A DNA stretch of 64,000 bases. Source: JBBQFC01 sp038321615. GTDB taxonomy: Bacteria; Bacteroidota; Bacteroidia; Flavobacteriales_D; Cryomorphaceae. Position 1 is the first letter of the stretch; every line of letters begins with the position of its first letter. The notes under the pieces were generated by a model. It saw only the letters and a program-made list of their open reading frames with translations, did not search any database and was not told the origin of the DNA. The DNA lies in assembly GCA_038321615.1 (NCBI GenBank), contig JBBQFC010000010.1:8306-72305 (forward strand). The letters are read 5' to 3'. Positions 17,837-25,876 of the stretch are shown here, in pieces. Both the position numbers and the translations under genes were made by a program.

Positions 17837-17844
17837 CGAAGATA
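17837..17844 (-). promoter_or_regulatory. -7 promoter box TATCTTCG for the histidine kinase/LytTR pair
   Basis: TAnnTTCG variant 7 nt before the kinase ATG. A possible -33 element TTTG (as CAAA at 17868-17871) lies in a perfect 10-bp palindrome TTTGATCAAA at 17862-17871. Confidence 0.45.
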
Positions 17845-17903
17845 AATTGATAATGCGTTTATTTGATCAAATTTACACCGACGGTTTTTACCGTCCCTTC
17901 AGC

Positions 17904-18512
17904 TTGAATTTTTTAGCCCACCAGTATTTATCATTTCATTGTCGCCCCTTCATGGTCGGTAATTTCATTGCCGATACCTTGCGCGGAAAATCCTATCTCG
18001 AATTGGATGCTGCTATTGCCACGGGCGTTCTCATTCACCGTGCTATAGATCATTACACGGATACACACCCCGTGGTAGCCGAAACGAGGCGATTACTCTA
18101 TCCGCATTTCGGGAAATATGCTGCAGTGGTTCAAGATGTGTATTACGATCATTTCCTGGCTCTCCACTGGGATACATACAACCGTGTGCCTTTGGATGTT
18201 TTTGTACGCGACGTATATACTACACTCGATACGTACAAGGCTGTATTCAACGAACGGTCGCAGCGCGCCTTCTACCACATGCGGGAGCACGACTGGCTCG
18301 GTAATTACCGCTACGTGCAAGGCATCGACCGATCGCTAAAAGGTCTCGCTCGCCGGGCAAGCTTTCCTTCGAATATGGAGCGTGGCCTGGCTCCACTGGC
18401 AGCTCACTTCGCAGAAATGGAAGGACACTTCGTGCAATTTTTTCCAGCGTTGGAGGCGCACGTTTCCGAGATGTTTCAGAACGAAATTGCCCGTTGCCAA
18501 AAAGCCCAATAA
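17904..18512 (+). CDS. Acyl carrier protein phosphodiesterase-like (AcpH family)
   Basis: A 202-residue AcpH-family (DUF479) protein, which in E. coli removes the 4'-phosphopantetheine group from holo-ACP. Conserved features are NFLAHQYLS, MVGNFIADTLRG, HRAIDHYTDTHP and VVQDVYYDHFLA with the HD-like metal ligands. The family normally begins MNFLAH; here that point is a TTG at 17904, so it is preferred over the ATGs at 17847/17853, which add a non-conserved leader. That leader region holds a hairpin GACGGT-TTTT-ACCGTC (17880-17895) just before the chosen start. If the upstream ATG is used the protein is up to 221 residues. Confidence 0.85.
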   Translation: MNFLAHQYLSFHCRPFMVGNFIADTLRGKSYLELDAAIATGVLIHRAIDHYTDTHPVVAETRRLLYPHFGKYAAVVQDVYYDHFLALHWDTYNRVPLDVFVRDVYTTLDTYKAVFNERSQRAFYHMREHDWLGNYRYVQGIDRSLKGLARRASFPSNMERGLAPLAAHFAEMEGHFVQFFPALEAHVSEMFQNEIARCQKAQ

Positions 18513-18572
18513 GAAACCAAGCGTTCGATCTACCGTACACTACAGTTGCAAGCGTATGCTGAAAATGCAATT

Positions 18573-20036
18573 ATGGCTGTAAAAATACCTATTCATGTTA
18601 TACTGATCGTTTTCGTTGTCAGCCTGTTGGCAGGTTGTCAAAGCGACCTTTCAGTCAAGAATCAGTCGGTTCTTTCCGGTAAGGAATTGGTGCAGCTTAA
18701 GCCGGTCGATTTTGATCTCGACGCTATTCGCAAACGGGGAAAACTGGTTGCTCTTACCCTCAATAGTTCTTCTTCTTACTTCGTATATCGCGGTCAAGCA
18801 ATGGGCTACGAATACGAACTACTCAAGCGTTTTACCCAGAATTTAGGGGTGGAATTAGAAATACGGATCATCCCCGACGTCAACGCCATGTTTGACCTGC
18901 TCAATAAAGGCGAAGGCGATGTAATAGCCTGCAATCTTGCCGTTACCAAAGAACGACTCGCTCATGCCGATTTCTGCGAACCCTATAACTTTACCCGACA
19001 AGTATTGGTGCAACGGCTTCCCGAAAACTGGAAGAAACTAAACACAAAAGAACTCAATACTCAAATAATTACGGGTCCAATAGAACTCATCGGCAAGAAA
19101 ATCTATGTCAATAAATCGTCTTCCTTTTTCGCTCGACTCGAAAATCTTGAAAACGAAATCGGCGGCGATATGCAGATTGTACAAGTGCCTGGATATATCG
19201 ACACCGAAAAACTCATCAAAAAGGTAGCAGAAGGCGAAATCGATTACACCGTTGCCGACGATAATATCGCCCGATTGAATGCAACGTATTATCCGAATTT
19301 AGATATCTCCGTGCAGCTCAGCTTTCCGCAACAAATAGCCTGGGCGGTGCGCAAAAACAGCCCGCTGCTCGCCGAAGCTATCGACGAGTGGTTTGAAGAA
19401 GACCGCAAGAAATCAGTGCACGCATATATTTACAATAAGTATTTTAAAGCGTCGAAAGAGCAGTGGCAGAAATTCAATGGGGAGTACTCATCCCTCAAAG
19501 GAAACAGGATATGCGATTACGACGAGTTGCTGCGCGAATACAGCCAAATAATTGATTGGGACTGGCGATTGCTGGCGGCTCAAATGTACCAGGAGAGCAA
19601 GTTTCAAGAAGATGCTGTAAGCTGGGCCGGGGCATTTGGATTGATGCAATTTATGCCCGCAACAGCAGCACGCTATGGACTCGATATCGATTCGCCGCCG
19701 GAAGCCCAAATTAGAGGTGCAGTACTTTATCTGAGTTGGCTGAACGACTTTTGGAGTGAGCGAATCTTCGACCCTGAAGAACGAATTAAATTTGTGCTCG
19801 CTTCTTACAACGTGGGCTTAGGACACGTAATGGACGCTTGCAACTTAGCGATCACATTAGGCTACGACCCGCAGACGTGGGAGAATAATGTGGCCGAATG
19901 TATCTTACTCAAATCCGATCAAGCCTATTATCAGTCGGAAGTAGTAAAACACGGCTATTGCCGGGGAGAAGAACCATACGCCTACGTAAAGAAAATTTTG
20001 GATCAGTTTGAACACTACAAACGCGTGATCTCTTAA
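18573..20036 (+). CDS. MltF-like membrane-bound lytic murein transglycosylase
   Basis: A 487-residue predicted lipoprotein (VVSLLAGCQSD lipobox). It consists of an SBP_bac_3 solute-binding-like domain (about 45-285; RKRGKLVALTLNSSSSYFVY, GEGDVIACNLAVTKER) and a C-terminal SLT lytic transglycosylase domain (about 310-480). The SLT motifs are MYQESKF with catalytic Glu341, GAFGLMQFMPATA, and VLASYNVGLGHV. This is the MltF architecture, which cleaves peptidoglycan to 1,6-anhydroMurNAc products. That links loosely to murQ in the window, which recycles MurNAc. The ATG at 18573 is chosen for the lipoprotein signal. It meets the next gene tail to tail with a 4-nt overlap. Confidence 0.92.
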   Translation: MAVKIPIHVILIVFVVSLLAGCQSDLSVKNQSVLSGKELVQLKPVDFDLDAIRKRGKLVALTLNSSSSYFVYRGQAMGYEYELLKRFTQNLGVELEIRIIPDVNAMFDLLNKGEGDVIACNLAVTKERLAHADFCEPYNFTRQVLVQRLPENWKKLNTKELNTQIITGPIELIGKKIYVNKSSSFFARLENLENEIGGDMQIVQVPGYIDTEKLIKKVAEGEIDYTVADDNIARLNATYYPNLDISVQLSFPQQIAWAVRKNSPLLAEAIDEWFEEDRKKSVHAYIYNKYFKASKEQWQKFNGEYSSLKGNRICDYDELLREYSQIIDWDWRLLAAQMYQESKFQEDAVSWAGAFGLMQFMPATAARYGLDIDSPPEAQIRGAVLYLSWLNDFWSERIFDPEERIKFVLASYNVGLGHVMDACNLAITLGYDPQTWENNVAECILLKSDQAYYQSEVVKHGYCRGEEPYAYVKKILDQFEHYKRVIS

Positions 20037-20617
20037 GCCAATAGCCCTTCCATAAATTCTTCGAAGGGCTCGGCATTGCGGTAATTCCGGTCTGAATAGA
20101 CACTGACCATTACTTTCAGGTAGCTCGGTATTTCGTTGATGATGACCAAATCGAGCTGGATATTTCCAAACTTTTGATCAATGGGGATAGTCAGTCCTAC
20201 GTCGAGATTAGGTTTTAAATAGTAGCGCTCCGATCGTTTCACCCCGGTGGGAACTTCTTCGTAGGTGCGCTTCGAGTTATAGAGCTGATAGTCCGTTTCA
20301 AGGCAGATATCGCGAAAATAGTCTAATAAAAAAGCAAAGGAACTTGCCTTAATTCCGATAGAAGGGTTGAAAAAAAAGCCATTGGCTTGCGGGCTTCTGT
20401 GCAAGAATAGGTCGGGGGTAGCTAAATCTGAATGATATCTATTTCGCAAAATGTCGATCTCCTTGTGGGCCTCACCCGAATAAAGCCAAAGTTTTCGCTC
20501 TTGCTCAAAACGCGCCGATCGTTCCAACCTTTCGGCCACCAAAGTAGTTTGAACACGTGCCGGTTCGCCCTCGCCAAATAGGCGTTTAATTAATCGTTGT
20601 CCGTAAGAATCGCTCAT
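20033..20617 (-). CDS. Conserved hypothetical protein
   Basis: A 194-residue soluble protein with no recognised family. It starts MSDSYGQRLIKRLFGEGEPA and is rich in charged residues. It contains FFFNPSIGIKASSFAFLLDY, KRSERYYLKPNLDVGLTIP and a Tyr-rich C-terminus. There is no signal peptide or membrane span. It overlaps mltF convergently by 4 nt and is divergent from the serine hydrolase with a 29-nt gap, so the two starts share regulatory DNA. Function unknown. Confidence 0.75.
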   Translation of the reverse strand: MSDSYGQRLIKRLFGEGEPARVQTTLVAERLERSARFEQERKLWLYSGEAHKEIDILRNRYHSDLATPDLFLHRSPQANGFFFNPSIGIKASSFAFLLDYFRDICLETDYQLYNSKRTYEEVPTGVKRSERYYLKPNLDVGLTIPIDQKFGNIQLDLVIINEIPSYLKVMVSVYSDRNYRNAEPFEEFMEGLLA

Positions 20618-20635
20618 AGCAAATAGGTGATTAAG

Positions 20636-20643
20636 TACATTTG
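20636..20643 (+). promoter_or_regulatory. -7 promoter box TACATTTG for the serine hydrolase
   Basis: Exact TAnnTTTG match only 3 nt before the ATG at 20647, implying a leaderless mRNA starting at or near the A of ATG. It overlaps an in-frame TTG that is therefore not the start. Confidence 0.6.
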
Positions 20644-20646
20644 AAC

Positions 20647-21285
20647 ATGGAAATTCATGAAGTTACCGTTCCAAAAACTGCGCGGTATTGCACCTTTGGT
20701 AATAAAAACAAGGCTAATCGATTTTGGTTCTGCTGCCATGGGTACGGGCAATTGGCTCCGTACTTTATTACAAACTTCGACAAACTTGATCCGACGGAAA
20801 ATTTCGTTGTCGCTCCCGAAGGTCTGCACCGCTTTTATCTCCGCAATTCGGAAGGAAGGGTAGGTGCATCGTGGATGACGAAGGAATCGCGGGAGACGGA
20901 TATTGCCGATTATCTCACATATATGGATATGGTTTACCGCGATTGCGGCATGGCCGACCGGCCAGAAGTACCGTTGATCGCTTTTGGCTTTTCGCAAGGG
21001 GTAGCCACTCTTTCGCGATGGATAGCACACACCCGGGCTCCCATAGCTCGTGCTGTTTTTTGGGCGGGAGCCTTCCCTCCCGACTTAGAACCAGCGATCG
21101 TAAAGGAGAAGTTTTCGGCCTTATCCACCCACTGTTTTATAGGCAATACCGATGAATTTATTGACCAAGCGGCTATTGAAAGAGCCAAGACGCACTATGC
21201 AGAGCTTGGTTTATCGCCGCAGTGGACGGTTTTCAGCGGTGGGCACCAAATCGATAAAAATCTGCTTGTCAAGCTGGTAGAATAA
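20647..21285 (+). CDS. Alpha/beta hydrolase (phospholipase/carboxylesterase, YpfH-like)
   Basis: A 212-residue cytoplasmic serine hydrolase. It has FCCHGYGQLAPYF (oxyanion region), VVAPEGLHRFYL, the nucleophile elbow GFSQG with Ser at about 116, and the late acid/His pair FIGNTDEFI and GGHQID. The closest known groups are the phospholipase/carboxylesterase (abhydrolase_2) proteins. The ATG at 20647 is chosen because the -7 box ends 3 nt before it. No substrate can be named. Confidence 0.88.
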   Translation: MEIHEVTVPKTARYCTFGNKNKANRFWFCCHGYGQLAPYFITNFDKLDPTENFVVAPEGLHRFYLRNSEGRVGASWMTKESRETDIADYLTYMDMVYRDCGMADRPEVPLIAFGFSQGVATLSRWIAHTRAPIARAVFWAGAFPPDLEPAIVKEKFSALSTHCFIGNTDEFIDQAAIERAKTHYAELGLSPQWTVFSGGHQIDKNLLVKLVE

Positions 21286-21337
21286 ACTGTAAATGCGGCG
21301 AACAAAACTGATAATCAACCTGAAAACCTCAAACGGC

Positions 21338-22220
21338 TTAGAAATGAAAACGCAAGCCACCGCCCATTTCCAATCGAGCAAACCCTGCCCTCACTCCTTT
21401 CTCAAAACTCACGGTGCGTGTGTTGCCTCTTTCATTTATCTCCAATTCACTTAAGCTTCCGCCGGTGTAGCCCACTTCAAAACCAAAAGTAATATTCTGC
21501 ATCACAGCAAAATCATAACCCAAAATGAATACGTGGGCCAAAAAGCCTCCCTCAATTTCACGTTTTGTTAAGAGCAACATATCGTTACGAAATGATGTGT
21601 AACCTACTCAAATTTTAAACAAAAAAACATCTCTTTTATCTCGAACAGCACTACGGCGTATGTAATATATTCCCAAAAAATTGATTCTGATATCATCACT
21701 AATAGTTCCATCTATTGGATTACCGTTCCCAGAAGCTACTCTCACCGATTCATTATTGCTGGATTGAAATCGCGAGATACGCACATCTATCCCAGACTGG
21801 GAAGTAATAAAGCCCGCTAAATCTGCCGATCCGAAGAAACCGGATCTGAGTTTTTTAACATACGCGTCGGAGCCTTGGCTTAAATCATCAGAAAAACTGG
21901 ACACCAAAAATCCCACACCCCCAGAAAAGGATAATGTCAAGAGGCTTTCATGAGATTTATTGGAACGAACCGGCGAATCATTTAGCATATCCCAATCATC
22001 CGAGTTTCCAAAATAGTCTTTTAAGTAAAATCTCACCTGAACGTTTACAATATGCGTATGGACAATTATTTCTCCACGCACCATGTCGAAATTAATCTGC
22101 TCATCGGTAATAGTGAATTTTACATTTCAAGGAGTCTCCGGTTGCGGTAACAATCGAATCTTGAGCGTTCAAACGAAGGTTCAGGCTTAAGAAGGCAAAG
22201 ATGAGTGGCGCAGAGCTTCT
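21338..22220 (-). pseudogene. Broken outer-membrane beta-barrel paralog
   Basis: This is a third copy of the family at 22319-23212 and 23323-24105. Read on the minus strand it begins with signal-like IFAFLSLNLRLNAQDSIVTA, matching the KAQDLIVTTAGDS region of the next paralog. It then needs a one-base shift in the AAAA run at 22118-22121 to reach TITDEQINFDMVRGEI. It continues as FGSADLAGFITSQSGIDVRI and DDIRINFLGIYYIRRSAV, is cut by an in-frame TGA at 21608-21610 (where the paralogs have Gly), and resumes as YTGGSLSELE ... LEMGGGLRFHF. No start codon is visible at the expected place. One frameshift and one nonsense codon make it a pseudogene; a sequencing error could explain one of them. Confidence 0.85.
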
Positions 22221-22318
22221 CGAAATACAACAGCCTTTAGGGGAGAACCAAGTGAAAAAAGCAGCAAATCAGCTAAATCGACGCGCAGACATATCAGCTT
22301 ATTCTTTCTAAGGTCAAA

Positions 22319-23212
22319 TTAGAAATTTATCTTAATCCCACCACCCAAGTCAATGCGGGCCAAACTTTCATAGCTATCTTCGGGTAAGTCAATTGTAGTA
22401 GTTTGGCCACCAACGGTTTCTTTATAGCTTGACAATACCCCGCCGTTGTACCCCACATGGAAACCAATTGAAATGTGGTCGTTTAAAGCTATATCATAAT
22501 CGAAGTCTAAAACTAAAGCTATTGAAATACCTTTTAGTGTAATCGGTTCAAGCAAGAATCCAACATTGTTGTAGGTAATACCACCCAAACCTAAGTTAAA
22601 GTAAAACGCATCTTTTCCATTGCGGAGTATGAAACGTCGCGCCCAATAGAGCGCGTAAATATTTATGCTGACATCATCTGACAAGATTGAATTTACGATG
22701 CTGCCGTCTTCCAACATTAGGGTGATTGGCACAGAATTTTTTGAACCAAAATGTGCAAATTTCCCACCGATACCTGATTTCTGTGAGATATATCCGGCAA
22801 AATCAAGCGTAACGAAATAACCCGTCTTCAACTCTTTAAGGTATTCTTGAAGCCCGGGATCGAGGTTCGTCGGGACTTTTCCAAACCGATAAGCCCAGCC
22901 AGCATTTGCCGAAAGTCGAAAATTCTTACTGTAAAGATTTCCGACCAACGGGCTGCCCACTCTTGATTGTTCCCAATACTCCGTTTTGCCAGAGTAATTG
23001 TAAGCGTAGGAAACAACTTGCGTGAGTGGCACCATGGTATTCATTACTTTTCCATCCTGTACGAACGAAAAAGTAATCTCCGAATTGGTAACTTTATCAA
23101 TATCGCATTGTATGGAATCGCCTGCGGTGGTAACTATGAGATCTTGGGCTTTTCCTGAAAAGGATATAATAAGAAATGAAAAAACGAGAGCTATAATCTT
23201 GTTTGAATGCAT
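22319..23212 (-). CDS. Outer-membrane beta-barrel-like protein, paralog 1
   Basis: A 297-residue exported protein with signal peptide (to SGKAQ) and an N-terminal segment (about 23-72; LIVTTAGDSIQCDIDKVTNS, VPLTQVVSYAYNY) found in many Bacteroidota surface proteins. A small beta-barrel-like domain follows, with alternating aromatic strands and a terminal Phe (GGGIKINF), typical of BAM substrates. It shares YFVTLDFAGYISQKSGIG, DDVSINIYALYWARRF and TTTIDLP with the neighbouring paralogs. Function unknown. It is followed on the minus strand by the pseudogene copy. Confidence 0.8.
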   Translation of the reverse strand: MHSNKIIALVFSFLIISFSGKAQDLIVTTAGDSIQCDIDKVTNSEITFSFVQDGKVMNTMVPLTQVVSYAYNYSGKTEYWEQSRVGSPLVGNLYSKNFRLSANAGWAYRFGKVPTNLDPGLQEYLKELKTGYFVTLDFAGYISQKSGIGGKFAHFGSKNSVPITLMLEDGSIVNSILSDDVSINIYALYWARRFILRNGKDAFYFNLGLGGITYNNVGFLLEPITLKGISIALVLDFDYDIALNDHISIGFHVGYNGGVLSSYKETVGGQTTTIDLPEDSYESLARIDLGGGIKINF

Positions 23213-23322
23213 ATTAACGCGGAATTAATTGAATAGTGAATTTGTGGATATAAGGTGAACTCATGATGCAGTCTTCATGCGCTAAACCGGAATTCTGTAT
23301 GAGAAAATCTGGAATCATTGGT

Positions 23323-24105
23323 TTAGAAATTGAATCGTAGTCCTACACCGTAGTCAAATCGAGTGAGACTTTCGCGCTCGCCCTTAGGAAGATCAATTGT
23401 TGTAGTTTCATCAAGAATGGTCAGGGAAAACTCAGAGAGCATTGCGCCTACAAATCCTACTTGAAGGCCGACAGCAAAATGATTTCCGATAGCAAAGTCG
23501 TAGCCGAGATCGACCATGGCTGCGAACGTATTGCCTTCATATAGAACAGGAAATAAGAACTCAGTTATTTGGTAGTAGGTAATATAACCCGCTCCTAAAT
23601 TGAAATAAAAACCGTTGCGTCCATTTTTTAATGCGGAACGATTAGCCCAATAAATGCCGTAATAATTCATACGAATCTCATCTCTCAATGAAGTGCGCTC
23701 GATGCTTCCGTCTTCGAATACTACTTGAACTGGAATACTATTCTCCGAATTAAATTGCGATATTTTCACTCCCACCCCAGCCTTATCTGATGGAAAGAAA
23801 GCTAAATCGGCGGAGTAGAAAAAGCCCGATTTCAAACCACGATAATACGGGATCAACTCATCTACTGGAACTTCGGGTATAGGAATGGTACGCCAAGAGC
23901 CGCCGACGGACAAGGCCAAGCGAAACTTATTGCGGTACAACAATTTTGGAAGTATAGAATCGTTCGCTATGCTTGTATTACTTACGCTTTCCGCGATAAA
24001 ATCCCGGTAAGAATCAACATCATTCAGGCTGCTTTTTGCAAGCACGACCCCAACTGATAAAATCAGGATGAAACCAGTAATAGATGCTAAAAAAAAACTC
24101 CGCAT
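23323..24105 (-). CDS. Outer-membrane beta-barrel-like protein, paralog 2
   Basis: A 260-residue exported protein with an N-terminal signal (MRSFFLASITGFILILSVGV). It has the same barrel domain as paralog 1 (FFYSADLAFFPSDKAGVGVK, DEIRMNYYGIYWANRSALKN, TTTIDLPKGERESLTRFDYG) and ends in FNF. It lacks the N-terminal AGDSIQCD-type segment found in paralog 1 and in the pseudogene. It begins 12 nt after the stop of the upstream lipoprotein gene, so the two are probably co-transcribed. Function unknown. Confidence 0.8.
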   Translation of the reverse strand: MRSFFLASITGFILILSVGVVLAKSSLNDVDSYRDFIAESVSNTSIANDSILPKLLYRNKFRLALSVGGSWRTIPIPEVPVDELIPYYRGLKSGFFYSADLAFFPSDKAGVGVKISQFNSENSIPVQVVFEDGSIERTSLRDEIRMNYYGIYWANRSALKNGRNGFYFNLGAGYITYYQITEFLFPVLYEGNTFAAMVDLGYDFAIGNHFAVGLQVGFVGAMLSEFSLTILDETTTIDLPKGERESLTRFDYGVGLRFNF

Positions 24106-24117
24106 TTTCTTCGATAT

Positions 24118-24498
24118 TTAATTCTGTTCAACCGGAATGTATAGAATATGAGCTTTTATTCGGTGGCACGTACTGCCCAATGCATCAGGCATCTTGTGCT
24201 GATAGATTTTTATCGCATTTCCACCAATTTTTCGCGCTTCTAATTTAGCGGCTTCAACCGCGATAGCGTAGCCACAATTGGTCGAAAAACCGCTATCCCC
24301 AATTTTCACCTCACCTAAAATTTCTGCCCCCGAAGGCATGGCTTGGTAGATTTCGATAACTTCTATTTTCTGGTCATAGCCTATCGGCGGGTAAGACTTA
24401 TGAACTTGTGTGCTCACTTTTGATGAGCATGCACCTATCAAAGCTGCGGCTAAAAACAGCACAGGAAGCTTAAATTTACGAACGTGGTTAGCGAGCAT
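24118..24498 (-). CDS. Small predicted lipoprotein
   Basis: A 126-residue lipoprotein with lipobox LIGAC (Cys about residue 24). The mature part has YQAMPSGAEILGEVKIGDSG, STNCGYAIAVEAAKLEARKI and GGNAIKIY, resembling small outer-membrane lipoproteins that share an AKxxGGNAI-type repeat; that family assignment is tentative. It is first in a likely operon with the beta-barrel paralog 12 nt downstream. Confidence 0.78.
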   Translation of the reverse strand: MLANHVRKFKLPVLFLAAALIGACSSKVSTQVHKSYPPIGYDQKIEVIEIYQAMPSGAEILGEVKIGDSGFSTNCGYAIAVEAAKLEARKIGGNAIKIYQHKMPDALGSTCHRIKAHILYIPVEQN

Positions 24499-24611
24499 AA
24501 TCGGGTTCTTACGGAAGAAAGTTGATAAAAATAGTAAATTTTCTTTGTTCGAAAGGGCTCGAAAGGCTTGTACAGCGAGATTTAATACGAATTTATTACT
24601 GGCGCTTACCG

Positions 24612-24619
24612 TAGTTTCG
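24612..24619 (+). promoter_or_regulatory. -7 promoter box TAGTTTCG for the thioesterase
   Basis: TAnnTTCG variant 29 nt before the ATG at 24649. It supports a short leader and the ATG start over the TTG at 24628. Confidence 0.4.
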
Positions 24620-24648
24620 CAAATTAATTGTCTTTAAAATCAGAAAGT

Positions 24649-25095
24649 ATGCTTAATGCATTAATGCAAAAATACAACAGCGTAAACGCCTTTGGCCGCA
24701 TGATTGGCTTGGAGCTTACTGTAATAGCTCCAGGTGAAGTATTGTACACCATGACGATTACGGAAGATCATTTATCAAATCCGCTCGCTGCGCATGGGGG
24801 TGCGGTGGCCGCTATGATGGATGGAGTGCTGGGCGTGGCAGCCCTGTCGCTGAGCACGGAGAGCAACCGCTTAGTAAGTACAGTAGAGTTCAAGATAAAC
24901 TATTATGGTCCGGTGCTGCTGGGCGATGAGCTTAAAGGCCATGGCAAGGTGGTATTTGAAGGAAACAGGATCATAAGTAGCGAAGGCAGCATCGCTTGCA
25001 CGAATCGTGAAAACGTATTGCTATGCAAAGGTTTAGGCACGTTCAACAGCTATCCAGCCAGTAAAAACCCCCTTTTCGCGGCATCTGCCGTCTAA
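24649..25095 (+). CDS. PaaI-family hotdog thioesterase
   Basis: A 148-residue hotdog-fold acyl-CoA thioesterase of the PaaI/YbgC-like group. It has GLELTVIAPGEVLYTM, the conserved HLSNPLAAHGGAVAAMMDGV active-site helix region, and VEFKINYYGPVLLGDEL. These enzymes hydrolyse acyl- or aryl-CoA thioesters; the substrate here is unknown. The Met at 24649 fits the family start. Its 3' end overlaps the convergent acyltransferase gene by 4 nt. Confidence 0.88.
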   Translation: MLNALMQKYNSVNAFGRMIGLELTVIAPGEVLYTMTITEDHLSNPLAAHGGAVAAMMDGVLGVAALSLSTESNRLVSTVEFKINYYGPVLLGDELKGHGKVVFEGNRIISSEGSIACTNRENVLLCKGLGTFNSYPASKNPLFAASAV

Positions 25096-25841
25096 TCTTC
25101 GCTCTTCGGAACCTGTATAAACTCCGGAGTTTGCTTTATGGCCGTCATTACCTGTGAGAGAATGCTCTCTGGGGTGGCGTCGTAATCGATATCTAATGGC
25201 TCGTAAAATTTCATTAAAAGCCGCGAATCACGGGCTTTAATCAGCAAACCTTTCTTGTCGAATGCCCTTCGGAAGCCATCAATATTAACGGGGATCACTA
25301 AGGGTTTGTACTGCTTTATAAGGTGAGCCGTGCCTTTTCTACCTTGCTCAAATGGCTTTGTGGTGCCTTGGGGAAATGTAATCAACCAGCCGCTTTCGAG
25401 CGCCTTACCGATATTCTCTGGATCCTTGGGATTGAGTTCGCGTTGCACATCTTTGCCATCGGCTCGCCAGGTGCGCTGCACGCTAATAGCGCCACCGTAG
25501 GCGAATAAGCGCGGCAGCAGCCCGCTTTTCATCGTTTCCATAGCTGCCACGTAATACACGTTAATCTTTGGAGCGAGCAAATAAACCGGATTTCGGAGAC
25601 CCCGCTTCAAGCTCCACTTCGATGCGCTAAATGCGTGGTACATAAGCATCACGTCGGCGAAATAGGTCTGGTGATTCGAAACGAACAATACGTTCTTTGA
25701 AGGCAAGGCCTCCAAAGTTGCCATACCAGCCACTACCGATTTATTTGTCCAAACAAATCTGGACCAGGTAGCAATGCCAAAAATCGATATGACAATGGAT
25801 TTAAGGAAAATCCATTGTCCGAAAACATTCTTTAACTTCAT
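25092..25841 (-). CDS. 1-acyl-sn-glycerol-3-phosphate acyltransferase-like (PlsC family)
   Basis: A 249-residue membrane-associated acyltransferase with an N-terminal hydrophobic anchor (about 11-30). The active-site motif is seen as SNHQTYFAD (His57, Asp63, so H-x5-D rather than the canonical H-x4-D), followed by VQRTWR, ITFPQGTTKP and the late VIPVNIDGFR. PlsC proteins acylate lysophosphatidic acid or related lipids. It lies convergent to the thioesterase with a 4-nt overlap. The substrate is inferred from family only. Confidence 0.88.
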   Translation of the reverse strand: MKLKNVFGQWIFLKSIVISIFGIATWSRFVWTNKSVVAGMATLEALPSKNVLFVSNHQTYFADVMLMYHAFSASKWSLKRGLRNPVYLLAPKINVYYVAAMETMKSGLLPRLFAYGGAISVQRTWRADGKDVQRELNPKDPENIGKALESGWLITFPQGTTKPFEQGRKGTAHLIKQYKPLVIPVNIDGFRRAFDKKGLLIKARDSRLLMKFYEPLDIDYDATPESILSQVMTAIKQTPEFIQVPKSED

Positions 25842-25876
25842 AGAATTAACATACCAAAGTAATGCATTTATTGCGG

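Noticed and set aside
21608..21610. TGA as a selenocysteine or recoded codon in the beta-barrel paralog
   Set aside because: The paralogs have Gly at this place and the gene also carries a frameshift and lacks a start, so decay is simpler.
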